DNA from: Lachnospiraceae bacterium
Lineage (GTDB): Bacteria; Bacillota; Clostridia; Lachnospirales; Lachnospiraceae
Length of the DNA stretch: 60,569 nucleotides
Direction of reading: 5' to 3'
NCBI GenBank assembly: GCA_003862155.1
Contig: QOUV01000014.1
Span: 1-60,569 of the forward strand
The position numbers were made by a program, and so were the translations under genes. The notes under the pieces were generated by a model. That model saw only the letters and a program-made list of their open reading frames with translations, had not been told where the DNA came from and searched no databases. Positions 1-7,879 of this stretch are shown here, one piece after another. Every line of letters begins with the position of its first letter. The first letter of the stretch is position 1.

Positions 1-192
1 ATACCTCTCTGTTCTATATGTTTTACCAACTATGCTGAGTCAGTAAACTTATTTTACATTGAGGTATTACTTTTTATCAACCTTCCTTTCCGGAATTCCT
101 TATATATGTATTATACAGGAAGCTCCTTTATAGATCAAATTATTAATTCTAACTCAGCTTGTTCCTGTTCGTCTCTCTCTTGGAACAATTAT
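1..192 (-). other. Untranslated leader of a heat-shock gene lying left of the window
   Basis: No open reading frame of note is seen here. Because a strong leftward promoter with a CIRCE operator lies at 193-235, this stretch is inferred to be the 5' leader of a gene beyond the left edge. On the minus strand a purine-rich GAGAGG lies at the extreme left edge and could be its ribosome site. What the gene is cannot be told; HrcA usually controls groESL, dnaK, clp or lon-type genes. Confidence 0.4.
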
Positions 193-221
193 GTTATATC
201 ACGATTTGTTAGCACTGTCAA
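193..221 (-). promoter_or_regulatory. Sigma-A promoter overlapping CIRCE
   Basis: On the minus strand there is a perfect -35 TTGACA (221-216), a 17-base spacer and a -10 TATAAC (198-193), predicting a start near 186 and transcription leaving the window to the left. It overlaps the CIRCE at 209-235, so HrcA binding would block polymerase. Confidence 0.75.
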
Positions 222-235
222 TAGGTGAGTGCTAA
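209..235. promoter_or_regulatory. CIRCE operator (HrcA site)
   Basis: The sequence is TTAGCACTG, nine bases, GAGTGCTAA. The CIRCE consensus is TTAGCACTC-N9-GAGTGCTAA, so only one base differs. It overlaps the -35 of a leftward promoter, which is typical of heat-shock genes repressed by HrcA. A second CIRCE in this window sits in front of lon. Confidence 0.85.
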
Positions 236-328
236 TTTTTTAAAAATTCTTTAAGAAGGTTCTCCAATGCCGCATTTAAGGCTTATTTACCCAATAACGA
301 TCTCCGCACGCCTGCTTGAATCGAGACT

Positions 329-829
329 TCAGAATGCCTCTTTCCTTCTGTCGAGTCTCAGTTTCTGTCTCTTCTCGGCTCCCTGCCACTCAGCTTCCTC
401 GCCTGGGCCATTTACTTCGAGGCCGTACGGCACCCTGATGGGCTTGCCCTCTGGAGTGACGGCGACGTAGGTCAGGTATGCGCGGTTGATCGGAGTTCTC
501 ATTCCGATCTCGTTTTCACGGTAGGAGTCGACGCGGACTTCCATCGAAGAATTGCCGACATGAGTCACTTTCCCTATCATTACTACCATGTCGTTCAGAC
601 GGGCTTCCGCCTTGAATGTGAGGTTGTCGACCGAAGCCGTAATGACCTCGTGCGTCGAATGGCGCATGGCTGTCATACCGCCGACTTCATCGATCCACTC
701 CATAAGCCTTCCGCCAAAGAGGCGGCCCTGGCCGTTTATATCTATCTGCATCACCACATGGGTGACTTCTGATCTTGAAAGCTCGACAGTCTTCGTCGGG
801 CGATCATCGTGATTTCCAAACTGACTCAT
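329..829 (-). CDS. Acyl-CoA thioesterase, hotdog fold
   Basis: A 166-residue single hotdog domain. It would hydrolyse acyl-CoA thioesters in the cytoplasm; the substrate chain length cannot be told. Visible signs are the N-terminal stretch NGQGRLFGGRLMEWID, which matches the substrate-binding helix with the catalytic Asp of the YciA/BFIT-type acyl-CoA hydrolases, and a following ITASVDNLTFKAEAR strand. The start overlaps the stop of the upstream aminotransferase by four bases (ATGA), so the two are translationally coupled and form a two-gene operon. The tail after about residue 145 is charged and adds nothing recognisable. No clear terminator is seen downstream. Confidence 0.85.
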   Translation of the reverse strand: MSQFGNHDDRPTKTVELSRSEVTHVVMQIDINGQGRLFGGRLMEWIDEVGGMTAMRHSTHEVITASVDNLTFKAEARLNDMVVMIGKVTHVGNSSMEVRVDSYRENEIGMRTPINRAYLTYVAVTPEGKPIRVPYGLEVNGPGEEAEWQGAEKRQKLRLDRRKEAF

Positions 830-2016
830 TTTCCGTAAACCTCATGTGCGAATTTCTTTAATGCAGGGATTGAACGCCTGACCTTTTCAGTATCGATGCA
901 GTAGGCAAGCCTTACATAGCCGGGAGCCCCGAAGCTGTCGGCCGGAACCATGATAAGGTCATACTTCAAGGCCTTTTTGCAAAAAGCCACTGCATCGTCC
1001 TCGAGTGCCTTCGGGAATATATAAAAAGTACCCTGCGGCCTTTTTACTTCGAACCCGATCTCTGTCAGCGCATCGTAGAGCAGGTTCATATTTGTCTCAT
1101 AAACCGACAGATCTGAAGTCTCGTCGATAACTGCTGTGACACCGAGCTGTGATGTCGATGAAGGGCAGTTATGGCCTATTCCCCTGCTGATCTGTGCAAA
1201 AATATCCACGAGGATATCTGCATCCTTGGCCCTCGGATTCACCGCAATGTAGCCTATACGCTCGCCCGGGAGAGACAGGCTCTTTGAAAATGAGTAGCAC
1301 GATAGTGTGTTGTCATAATAGTGAGAAGGATACGGACATTTCTTCCCATCGAAAACTATCTCGCGGTACGGCTCGTCACTGATAATAAAAATATCGTGGC
1401 CATATTTCTTCTGGCAGGTATTTAAAAATGCGGCAAGACGCTCGAGAGTAGCCTGTGAATAGACGGCTCCGGACGGGTTGTTCGGCGAATTGATAAGGAC
1501 TGCCGTGACATTCCCGTTCATCATTTTTTCAAGTTCTTTGAAATTTATCTGGAAGTCCGGAAGATCAGGAGGGACGACCTCGAGCTTTGCTCCCGAGTCA
1601 TTTATATAAGGCCTGTACTCCGGGAAAAATGGTGCAAATCCAAGCACCGTGTCCCCCGGCTTCGTAACCGCGCGAACGGCGTGCGCAATTGCGCCTGCTG
1701 CTCCTGTCGTCGGGAAGATGTGCTTCGTCTCGTAATCAATCCCGAATCTCTTCTTAAGAGAAGCGGCGATCACCTCTCTGGCGTGTGTATTTCCGAGAGA
1801 TGGTGAATAGCCGTGCAGCGACATCGAATCCATCGTCTTATACATGTCGATGACTGCACTGTTGTAATCGGTCGGAGTGTCGACCGACGGATTGCCGAGA
1901 GAATAGTCAAAAACGTTCTCATAGCCGATATCCTTGCCACGCTTTCTGGCATAGCCGGCCAGTTCCCTGATCACAGACTTATTCGAAAGCCTGTCCTTGT
2001 ATTTCTGGTTTATCAT
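826..2016 (-). CDS. PLP-dependent aminotransferase, class I/II
   Basis: A 396-residue fold-type I aminotransferase of the aspartate aminotransferase/AlaT superfamily. The PLP lysine is in YSFSKSLSLPGERIGY, the conserved Asn in NSPNNPSG, the Asp-Tyr pocket in ISDEPYREIV and the C-terminal substrate Arg in YVRLAYC. The exact amino-acid substrate cannot be told. The start was placed on the ATG at 2016, ten bases after an AAGGAG site, rather than on an upstream TTG at 2025 that lies too close to it. It is first in an operon with the thioesterase and has an extended -10 promoter about 80 bases upstream. Confidence 0.88.
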   Translation of the reverse strand: MINQKYKDRLSNKSVIRELAGYARKRGKDIGYENVFDYSLGNPSVDTPTDYNSAVIDMYKTMDSMSLHGYSPSLGNTHAREVIAASLKKRFGIDYETKHIFPTTGAAGAIAHAVRAVTKPGDTVLGFAPFFPEYRPYINDSGAKLEVVPPDLPDFQINFKELEKMMNGNVTAVLINSPNNPSGAVYSQATLERLAAFLNTCQKKYGHDIFIISDEPYREIVFDGKKCPYPSHYYDNTLSCYSFSKSLSLPGERIGYIAVNPRAKDADILVDIFAQISRGIGHNCPSSTSQLGVTAVIDETSDLSVYETNMNLLYDALTEIGFEVKRPQGTFYIFPKALEDDAVAFCKKALKYDLIMVPADSFGAPGYVRLAYCIDTEKVRRSIPALKKFAHEVYGK

Positions 2017-2057
2017 GTTAAGCAAACTCCTTTTTCAACTTTTCTGAAGCTGTGGGG

Positions 2058-2086
2058 CGGGTCATTAAGTCACGCTTTTTGACCCG
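2058..2086 (-). other. Hairpin in the aminotransferase leader
   Basis: CGGGTCA and TGACCCG form a 7-bp stem around a 15-base loop, between the promoter at 2095 and the start codon at 2016. No riboswitch class was recognised and the stem has no T tract. It may only be an mRNA stability element. Confidence 0.3.
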
Positions 2087-2094
2087 TATATCAT

Positions 2095-2103
2095 ATTATA
2101 ACA
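2095..2103 (-). promoter_or_regulatory. Extended -10 promoter for the aminotransferase operon
   Basis: On the minus strand TGTTATAAT is a textbook extended -10 (TGn plus TATAAT). A good -35 is not evident, as is common for extended -10 promoters. The start would fall near 2088. Confidence 0.5.
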
Positions 2104-2110
2104 GAGCAGG

Positions 2111-2129
2111 TGCATCTTTTAAAGATGCA
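2111..2129. repeat. Perfect palindrome after trmL
   Basis: A 9-bp perfect inverted repeat with one central base (TGCATCTTT-T-AAAGATGCA) starts three bases beyond the trmL stop. It may end trmL transcription, but no T tract follows on the minus strand, so termination would be weak. Confidence 0.4.
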
Positions 2130-2132
2130 GGA

Positions 2133-2657
2133 TCAGTCCCACGACAGATGGTGCAGATTGCCCTTTTCATTCAGTCCCATGAAATCGTTCTGTCTCAGTG
2201 CCTCGTAGATTACGATTGCGGCCGAGTTTGACAGATTCAGCGATCTTGTATCCCCGAGCATTGGAATCCTGACGCAGGCCTTCGGGTGCTTTACAAGGAT
2301 CTCCTCCGGAATTCCCGCCGACTCTTTTCCAAACATAAGAAAATCGTCCGGGCCAAAACGCACATCAGAATAGCACTGCCTGGCCTTTGTCGTTGCGAAC
2401 CAGAGTTTCGGGCCGTCGTCACCCTCCCCGTTGTACGTTATCTCTGGATGCTGCTTCAAAAAATCCTCATAGTCGTTATACTCATGAAGATCGAGCTTAT
2501 CCCAGTAATCCATCCCGGCCCTCTTTACATTTTTATCATTTAAAATAAACCCTAGCGGGTAGATCAGGTGAAGCGACGAACCTGTAGCGACGCAGGTCCG
2601 CCCGATCGCGCCCGTATTGAATGGAATTTCGGGTTCATGAAGAACTACGTTAAGCAT
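2133..2657 (-). CDS. trmL: tRNA (cytidine/uridine-34-2'-O)-methyltransferase, SPOUT family
   Basis: A 174-residue SPOUT methyltransferase that uses S-adenosylmethionine to methylate the ribose of the wobble base of certain leucine tRNAs. The three SpoU motifs are visible: EIPFNTGAIGRTC near the N-terminus, LMFGKESAGIPEE in the middle and RIPMLGDTRSLNLSNSAAI at the C-terminus, which forms the trefoil knot. Length is normal for TrmL/YibK. An in-frame ATG nine codons upstream exists, but the ATG at 2657 has a GGAGGG site at ideal distance and the protein then starts directly with the conserved region. It is transcribed alone from a promoter near 2760. Confidence 0.9.
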   Translation of the reverse strand: MLNVVLHEPEIPFNTGAIGRTCVATGSSLHLIYPLGFILNDKNVKRAGMDYWDKLDLHEYNDYEDFLKQHPEITYNGEGDDGPKLWFATTKARQCYSDVRFGPDDFLMFGKESAGIPEEILVKHPKACVRIPMLGDTRSLNLSNSAAIVIYEALRQNDFMGLNEKGNLHHLSWD

Positions 2658-2756
2658 TTTCCCTCCAAATCTTGAGTGTTTCACACTCGCAAAACCCCAA
2701 AGCGCCAGAAAAGCTGATTACATATTATTTCCGGCTCCGCGCTCGGGGCGATTTTC

Positions 2757-2762
2757 ATTATA
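2757..2762 (-). promoter_or_regulatory. -10 box of trmL
   Basis: TATAAT on the minus strand, about 95 bases before the trmL start. The -35 at 17 bases (TAGCAA) is poor. It is the best candidate in the gap between hup and trmL. Confidence 0.4.
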
Positions 2763-2825
2763 GACTTTTTCTGAGCCAATTGCTAACAAATGTTTTCCGA
2801 GGTTTGAATTAAAGTAATGGCATTT

Positions 2826-2867
2826 TATCAGAATATGATTCTGTATGGCGTCAAGCGTATTCTGATA
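2826..2867. repeat. Spaced inverted repeat upstream of trmL
   Basis: TATCAGAATA and TATTCTGATA are perfect 10-bp arms separated by 22 bases. It lies between the hup terminator and the trmL promoter and could be an operator or a secondary terminator; nothing shows which. Confidence 0.35.
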
Positions 2868-2893
2868 ATCGTCAAAAATACCGAGCTGGAAAT

Positions 2894-2920
2894 AAAAAAA
2901 GAGCGGCCCAAAAGCCGCTC
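2894..2920 (-). terminator. Rho-independent terminator of hup
   Basis: GAGCGGC, six-base loop, GCCGCTC, followed on the minus strand by seven T. It lies 27 bases after the hup stop. Confidence 0.9.
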
Positions 2921-2946
2921 CCTTATATCTCTTTAGTTCACAAAAA

Positions 2947-3222
2947 TCACTGATTTACAGCATCCTTTAAAGCCTTGCCAGCCTTAAACTTAGGAGCCTT
3001 AGAAGCCGGGATCTGCATCTCCTCGCCTGTCTGAGGGTTTCTGCCTGTGCGGGCGCTTCTCTCGGTAACTTCGAATGTACCAAAGCCAACGAGCTGGATC
3101 TTCTCGCCCTTCTTAAGCTGCTCTGTAACAACGTCTGTGAATGCGCTGAGAACGAGCTCTGCTTCCTTCTTAGATGTATCAGCCTTCTCTGCGATCTCTG
3201 CTACAAGTTCTGTCTTATTCAT
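2947..3222 (-). CDS. hup: HU-type nucleoid DNA-binding protein
   Basis: A 91-residue histone-like HU protein that binds and bends DNA as a dimer. Length and sequence match the family throughout: [14 protein letters not shown] start, VGFGTFEV turn and the signature [20 protein letters not shown], the beta-arm with the intercalating Pro. Start ATG has an AGGAGG site. It is monocistronic, with a strong promoter (3296-3324), a leader with two perfect hairpins and a strong terminator, as expected for a highly expressed gene. Confidence 0.97.
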   Translation of the reverse strand: MNKTELVAEIAEKADTSKKEAELVLSAFTDVVTEQLKKGEKIQLVGFGTFEVTERSARTGRNPQTGEEMQIPASKAPKFKAGKALKDAVNQ

Positions 3223-3237
3223 TTAAATTTTCCTCCT

Positions 3238-3288
3238 CGTATTTTCAATACGACCTTTTAGTTTCATACAGGAAAAATCTTCCTGTAT
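3238..3288 (-). promoter_or_regulatory. Two hairpins in the hup leader
   Basis: CGTATT-TTC-AATACG (3238-3252) directly abuts the Shine-Dalgarno, and ATACAGGAA-5 nt-TTCCTGTAT (3266-3288) lies near the 5' end of the mRNA. Both stems are perfect. They may stabilise the mRNA or gate ribosome access. Confidence 0.5.
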
Positions 3289-3295
3289 CTATTAA

Positions 3296-3324
3296 TTTAT
3301 ACAGTTTTCTCAATGAAATGTCAA
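3296..3324 (-). promoter_or_regulatory. hup promoter
   Basis: TTGACA (3324-3319), 17-base spacer, TATAAA (3301-3296) on the minus strand. Near-consensus sigma-A promoter; start near 3289, right at the first leader hairpin. Confidence 0.85.
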
Positions 3325-3333
3325 TATCTTTTA

Positions 3334-5067
3334 TCACTTTGTAAGCTCATCTGCAAGTTTTTCGAGGGCTTTCGACATCTTGTCTGCCTTCCTGTCTGCA
3401 TCGTCAAAGCTTGAGCCCTTGATTCCATAGTAGAACTTGATCTTCGGCTCTGTACCTGAAGGGCGGACACAGATCCATGCGTCGTCGTTCAGCTCATAGT
3501 AGAGAACGTTTGACTTCGGAAGTCCTGTCGGAGTCGTTTCGCCGGTAGCGATATCAGTGATCGTGTCATTCTGGTAATCTCTTCTGCGGATGACTTTGTA
3601 ATCGCCGATCTCGGTGATAGGGTTCTCTCTTAAGTAAGTCATGATAGAGCCGATCTTCTCGATGCCCTCTTTGCCCTTTAAGGTGATGGAACTTACGGCA
3701 TCCTTGTAGTAGCCGAGTCTCTCATAGAGATCGACCATCGCATCCCAGAGTGTCCAGCCGATAGTCTTGTAGTAAGCTGCAGCTTCGCAAAGTGTCATAG
3801 AAGCATCGACTGCATCCTTATCTCTGGCGTAGGTTCCGGTAAGACATCCATAGCTTTCCTCCATACCGAAGAGGTATGTGCCCCTGCCTGACTTCTCGAA
3901 CTCTAAGATCTTTCCGCCGATGTACTTGAATCCTGTCAGAACTTCGATCAGCTGAATGCCGTAGTCCTTGGCAATGGCGTCTGCGAGGTTCGTGGTAACG
4001 ATCGACTTGATAAAAGCTCCGTCTTCAGGAAGCTTTCCGTCTCTGGCCTTTCTCTGGCCGATGACGTAATTTCCGATAAGGCATCCGGACATATTGCCAG
4101 TGAGCGGGTGATACTCGCCCTGCTTGTCCCTTACATATACACCGAGTCTGTCGGCATCAGGATCTGTGGCGAGGATCAGGTCAGCGTTCTTTTTCTTTCC
4201 AAGTTCAAGTGCAAGGGCAAATGCCTCCTTGAACTCAGGGTTCGGGAACTTGACTGTAGGGAAGTCGCCGTCCGGCTTCTCCTGCTCAGGAACTACGAAA
4301 ACATTCTTAAATCCGAGTTCCTTTAAGACACGTCTTACAGGGATATTGCCTGTGCCGTGAAGTGGTGAGTAGACGATCGTGATGTCCTTGCCGACCTTGT
4401 CGATAGCGTCCTGATGGATCACAAGCTTCTTGAGCTCTGCAATGTAAGGATCGTCGATATCTTTGCCGATAACCTGATAGAGTCCTTTTTTTACAGCATC
4501 CTGCTTCGGCATCGTCTTCGCCTTGTCGATGGCTGTGGCCTTGACGCAGTCCATGATTCCGGTGTCGTGAGGAGGAGTGATCTGGGCTCCGTCCTCCCAA
4601 TATACCTTGTAACCGTTGTACTCTGCCGGGTTGTGGCTGGCCGTGATGTTGATTCCGGCTATGCAGTGAAGATATCTGACAGCGTATGACAGGACAGGTG
4701 TCGGACGCAGCGACTCAAAAACATAGGCCTTGATGCCGTTTGCTGCGAGGCAGCAGGCAGCTACATCCGCGAACTCCGGTGACATATGGCGGCAGTCATA
4801 AGAAATAGCTACGCCTCTCTTCTCTCCGCCGACCTTGATGATATAATCGGCGAGTCCCTGGGTAGCACGGCGGACAGTGTAGATGTTCATTCTGTTCGTA
4901 CCGGCACCTATAACGCCCCTGAGTCCGGCCGTTCCAAACTCCAGGTCCATGTAGAAACGATCCTCGATCTCCTTGTCATTTCCTGCGATGCTTCTCAGTT
5001 CTGCCTTCGTATCATCGTCGAAATACGGATCAGAAAGCCAGTTCTCGTATGTCTCCTTGTAACCCAT
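3334..5067 (-). CDS. pgcA: Phosphoglucomutase/phosphomannomutase
   Basis: A 577-residue alpha-D-phosphohexomutase that interconverts hexose 1- and 6-phosphates and so feeds nucleotide-sugar synthesis, including sugars for the polysaccharide region of this window. All four domains are present: phosphoserine loop TASHNPAEYNGYK, metal loop ATDPDADRLGV, sugar-binding loop FGMEESYG and the C-terminal phosphate-binding RPSGTEPKIKFYY. Length is normal for the PgcA-type enzymes of Firmicutes. Start ATG follows AAAGGAGG. Apparently monocistronic. Confidence 0.93.
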   Translation of the reverse strand: MGYKETYENWLSDPYFDDDTKAELRSIAGNDKEIEDRFYMDLEFGTAGLRGVIGAGTNRMNIYTVRRATQGLADYIIKVGGEKRGVAISYDCRHMSPEFADVAACCLAANGIKAYVFESLRPTPVLSYAVRYLHCIAGINITASHNPAEYNGYKVYWEDGAQITPPHDTGIMDCVKATAIDKAKTMPKQDAVKKGLYQVIGKDIDDPYIAELKKLVIHQDAIDKVGKDITIVYSPLHGTGNIPVRRVLKELGFKNVFVVPEQEKPDGDFPTVKFPNPEFKEAFALALELGKKKNADLILATDPDADRLGVYVRDKQGEYHPLTGNMSGCLIGNYVIGQRKARDGKLPEDGAFIKSIVTTNLADAIAKDYGIQLIEVLTGFKYIGGKILEFEKSGRGTYLFGMEESYGCLTGTYARDKDAVDASMTLCEAAAYYKTIGWTLWDAMVDLYERLGYYKDAVSSITLKGKEGIEKIGSIMTYLRENPITEIGDYKVIRRRDYQNDTITDIATGETTPTGLPKSNVLYYELNDDAWICVRPSGTEPKIKFYYGIKGSSFDDADRKADKMSKALEKLADELTK

Positions 5068-5114
5068 TTTTCCTCCTTTAAAATTTGCCTTTATCTAAAA
5101 AATAAGCTGAACCT

Positions 5115-5143
5115 ATTATATCCGATAATTGCGCTGTTTTCCA
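5115..5143 (-). promoter_or_regulatory. Promoter of the phosphohexomutase
   Basis: A perfect -10 TATAAT (5120-5115) with a weak -35 TGGAAA at 17 bases. Start near 5108. Confidence 0.5.
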
Positions 5144-5188
5144 CTATTTTAAAGCAAAACAGGGCAATCGTTGGAATTTTTTCAAAAC

Positions 5189-7879
5189 TCAGTTTGAAAG
5201 AGATGAGCCCAGTGAACTGAGAGCAGAATTGGCAAGTGTTGACAGGATCTGGTCCCGCTGCTCCTGTGTAAGACTCGAGTTCGAGCTTCCACTTGAAGAG
5301 CTGCCGGTCGAACTGCTGCCGCTTGTCGTAGTGCTGCCGTTTCCAGTCGTAACTGTGCTTCCATTCGTATCAGTGCTTCCTGACGTCGTGCCAGTGGTGC
5401 CGCTTGTAGTGCCGTTTGTAGTGCCGCTTGTCGTGCTGTTTGTAGTGCCGCTTGTCGAAGAATCCGTCGTGCCGGAAGTGCCTGAATTAGTTGTGCTGTT
5501 TGTACCAGACGAAGACGACGAGCTCTTCTTGCTGTCAGAAATATCGAGTGAGATCGTGGCGCTTGGTGAATTTACATAGAGTGTCCTGTCCCAGTCGTCG
5601 TAGCCGTCAGCCTTTACAGAAAGAGAGTGTGCGCCGTAGAGCACGGTCATTTTCTTCTCCTTCTCTACCTTTTTTCCATCGAGATAGATCTTCGCTCCGT
5701 CGACATCGATCTCAAATTTGAGCTTGCAGGTCTTAGGGCCGCTTCCTTTCATAGACTCCAGGTTAAGGTATGTGGTCACATCCTTTGTGATCTTAACCTT
5801 CTTCGTTCCGCCCCAGCCGTTGTTTGCAATAGTGACAGCGTAAGTTCCAGTCGGAAGTGTAAATGTCTTGTCGTTTGATACAAGCGACGCGTCATATGAA
5901 CCGATCTGGATAAGGCTGTTGTTAAATCTGCCTGTGTCCGTAAGATGCAGATAGCCGTGGCTTTTTGTCCTCGTGACAGAGTAAATATCCTTGCCGTAAC
6001 CGATGACTCTGATCTCATCGACTCCAGGTGCGAGGTCCTTTAATTCTATGATATTACTCCCATCCATGAAAAGAGTCGCATCGCTGTACTTGTACTTTTG
6101 TCCGCGGAGCTTCATCATATTGAGAGAAGTGTCAAAGGAGAAATTCTTAAGCTTGTCCCATTCCCAGACAAGGCTCGATTTCCGGACTCTTTTAAGCACC
6201 CCGTATCTTCCCGAGGAGTCGAGTTCTACAGCCATCCCGGGTTTAAAATCATCGACTGATTCGGTATCACCGTATTTATTTAAAAATTCAGTGGAAATAT
6301 TGTACGGATATCGAAATTCCCTCAGGCTCACGACATTCATCACGGTAAGCTTTCCGTCGTCCTTGTCCTTCTCCTCGATGATATATACCTTGTCAAGCGA
6401 CTTTGTGGCGTCGGCCGACGCGTCAGATGAGGCCGAAAGCAGATCTCCGGGCTTTCTCTGCGAGTAAACTATCTTCTGGCTTCCGCAGGCAGTGAGAAAC
6501 ATTCCCGCACAGAAAAATGCCACGCAGATACTTAAAAATAATTTACCCATTTTCGCGAGTTCAGAGTATTTCTTTGCTCTCTCGAGAAGTTTATCTTTCG
6601 TATTTTCTGACGGGTATTCGATAACGTCATCTAAGAGCCTGTCGATGATCTTCCCCATCACAGGCCCCTTCTCCACGCCGTTTCTTATCAGATCTCCGCC
6701 GTTTACCGCCAGCTGCTTTTTGTCGGTGCAGTTCCCTGCAGTCCTGTTCTCTTCGACAAGCTGTTCAAATTTATCGACTGCCGCTTCCTTTTCCTCACGC
6801 TTGTAGTCGCTCTTGCCTGCATTGTCAGCGCGCTTCAGCTCGAAGAGTTCGTCGAAGTCGACATCCATATCCCGCATACATCTCCGGATGGAGGCCGGAT
6901 TCAGCGCCGGCCTCTCGTCGTGGTATCTGACGAGAAGGCAGACTTTTCTTATCGTGTCGTTGTCGTACTTCAGCCTTTTTAAAATATCTTCAGCCATGAC
7001 TTCAGACAGCTGTGGGTGTCCCTGGAAATGATCTATCCCCTTCTTGTCGACCCTCTTCACCTGCGGCTTTCCGATGTCGTGAAGCATCGCAGCAAGACGC
7101 ATGACCTTCGTCGGTCTTACATGCTGCATTACGACGATGGTGTGCTTTCCGACCGTATAGCAGTGGTGCCTCGAGTGCTGTTCGCAGGTCATGGCAGTGT
7201 CCCATTCCGGGAAAAATACCGACGTGAGCCCTGTCTCATAGAGCGTCTCTAAAAGCTCAGGATGGTCCGAAGTGATAAGCTTCGTCAGCTCGACCTGAAT
7301 CCTCTCAGCCGAAACTTTTCTTAAATTGTCCTTAAGTTTTGTAATGGATTTTCTGGTAGATTCTTCGATAGAAAAACCGAGCTTCGCAGCAAATCTGACT
7401 GCGCGCATCATTCGGAGGGCATCCTCAGAGAAGCGCTCCATAGGGTCGCCAACGCAGCGGATTATTTTGTTCTCAAGGTCGGACTCTCCGCCGAAAAGGT
7501 CGACGATGCCTGTTCTGTCGTTGTACGCCATCGCATTAATTGTAAAATCGCGGCGCTTCAAGTCCTCCTCGAGGCTCTTTGTGAAAGTGACGTTTTCGGG
7601 ATGCCTGCCATCCTCGTACCTGCCGTCAATCCGGTAAGTCGTGACCTCGAAACTCTTCCCGTCGAGCCGGACAGTCACCGTGCCGTGTTTGATGCCGGTG
7701 TCTATAGTCCTGTTAAAAAGGCCCTTGACTTCTTCCGGTTCTGCGGAAGTCGTGATATCCCAGTCGTCCGGCTCCTTTCCAAGAAGCGTATCACGAACAC
7801 AGCCGCCCACTGCATACGCTTCGTGGCCGGCCTGTTCTAATGTGTGTATAATTTTTTTAACTGATTCAGGCAACTGCAT
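5189..7879 (-). CDS. cca: CCA tRNA nucleotidyltransferase fused in frame to a PEGA-domain lipoprotein
   Basis: One 896-residue frame with two unlike halves. Residues 1-443 are a complete class II CCA-adding enzyme, which adds CCA to tRNA 3' ends: AVGGCVRDTLLG, the catalytic DDWDITT, RRDFTINAM, EDALRMMRAVRF and an HD domain with LAAMLHDIGKP near 263. With no stop codon the frame continues at Met 444 into MGKLFLSICVAFFCAGMFL and lipobox LTAC, i.e. a lipoprotein signal, then an unknown globular region, a PEGA repeat (about 716-780) and a Ser/Thr/Gly-rich tail with GTTNST-like repeats. No ribosome site precedes Met 444 (6550). The start is the ATG at 7879, overlapping the proS stop (TGATG). Either a true fusion or a stop lost by mutation or sequencing error; see findings. 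Confidence 0.85.
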   Translation of the reverse strand: MQLPESVKKIIHTLEQAGHEAYAVGGCVRDTLLGKEPDDWDITTSAEPEEVKGLFNRTIDTGIKHGTVTVRLDGKSFEVTTYRIDGRYEDGRHPENVTFTKSLEEDLKRRDFTINAMAYNDRTGIVDLFGGESDLENKIIRCVGDPMERFSEDALRMMRAVRFAAKLGFSIEESTRKSITKLKDNLRKVSAERIQVELTKLITSDHPELLETLYETGLTSVFFPEWDTAMTCEQHSRHHCYTVGKHTIVVMQHVRPTKVMRLAAMLHDIGKPQVKRVDKKGIDHFQGHPQLSEVMAEDILKRLKYDNDTIRKVCLLVRYHDERPALNPASIRRCMRDMDVDFDELFELKRADNAGKSDYKREEKEAAVDKFEQLVEENRTAGNCTDKKQLAVNGGDLIRNGVEKGPVMGKIIDRLLDDVIEYPSENTKDKLLERAKKYSELAKMGKLFLSICVAFFCAGMFLTACGSQKIVYSQRKPGDLLSASSDASADATKSLDKVYIIEEKDKDDGKLTVMNVVSLREFRYPYNISTEFLNKYGDTESVDDFKPGMAVELDSSGRYGVLKRVRKSSLVWEWDKLKNFSFDTSLNMMKLRGQKYKYSDATLFMDGSNIIELKDLAPGVDEIRVIGYGKDIYSVTRTKSHGYLHLTDTGRFNNSLIQIGSYDASLVSNDKTFTLPTGTYAVTIANNGWGGTKKVKITKDVTTYLNLESMKGSGPKTCKLKFEIDVDGAKIYLDGKKVEKEKKMTVLYGAHSLSVKADGYDDWDRTLYVNSPSATISLDISDSKKSSSSSSGTNSTTNSGTSGTTDSSTSGTTNSTTSGTTNGTTSGTTGTTSGSTDTNGSTVTTGNGSTTTSGSSSTGSSSSGSSNSSLTQEQRDQILSTLANSALSSLGSSLSN
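5270..5535. repeat. Low-complexity repeats coding a Ser/Thr/Gly tail
   Basis: The 3' part of the fused gene consists of degenerate short repeats (units such as GTGCCGCTTGTAGTGCC on the plus strand) coding for S-G-T-T-N-like motifs. Such tracts change length readily and may act as a flexible wall-spanning linker. Confidence 0.7.

Noticed and set aside
5229-5579. Plus-strand frame rich in Val, Leu and Pro
   Set aside because: It is the antisense of the Ser/Thr/Gly repeat tail of the lipoprotein; the repeats alone keep it open. No ribosome site.
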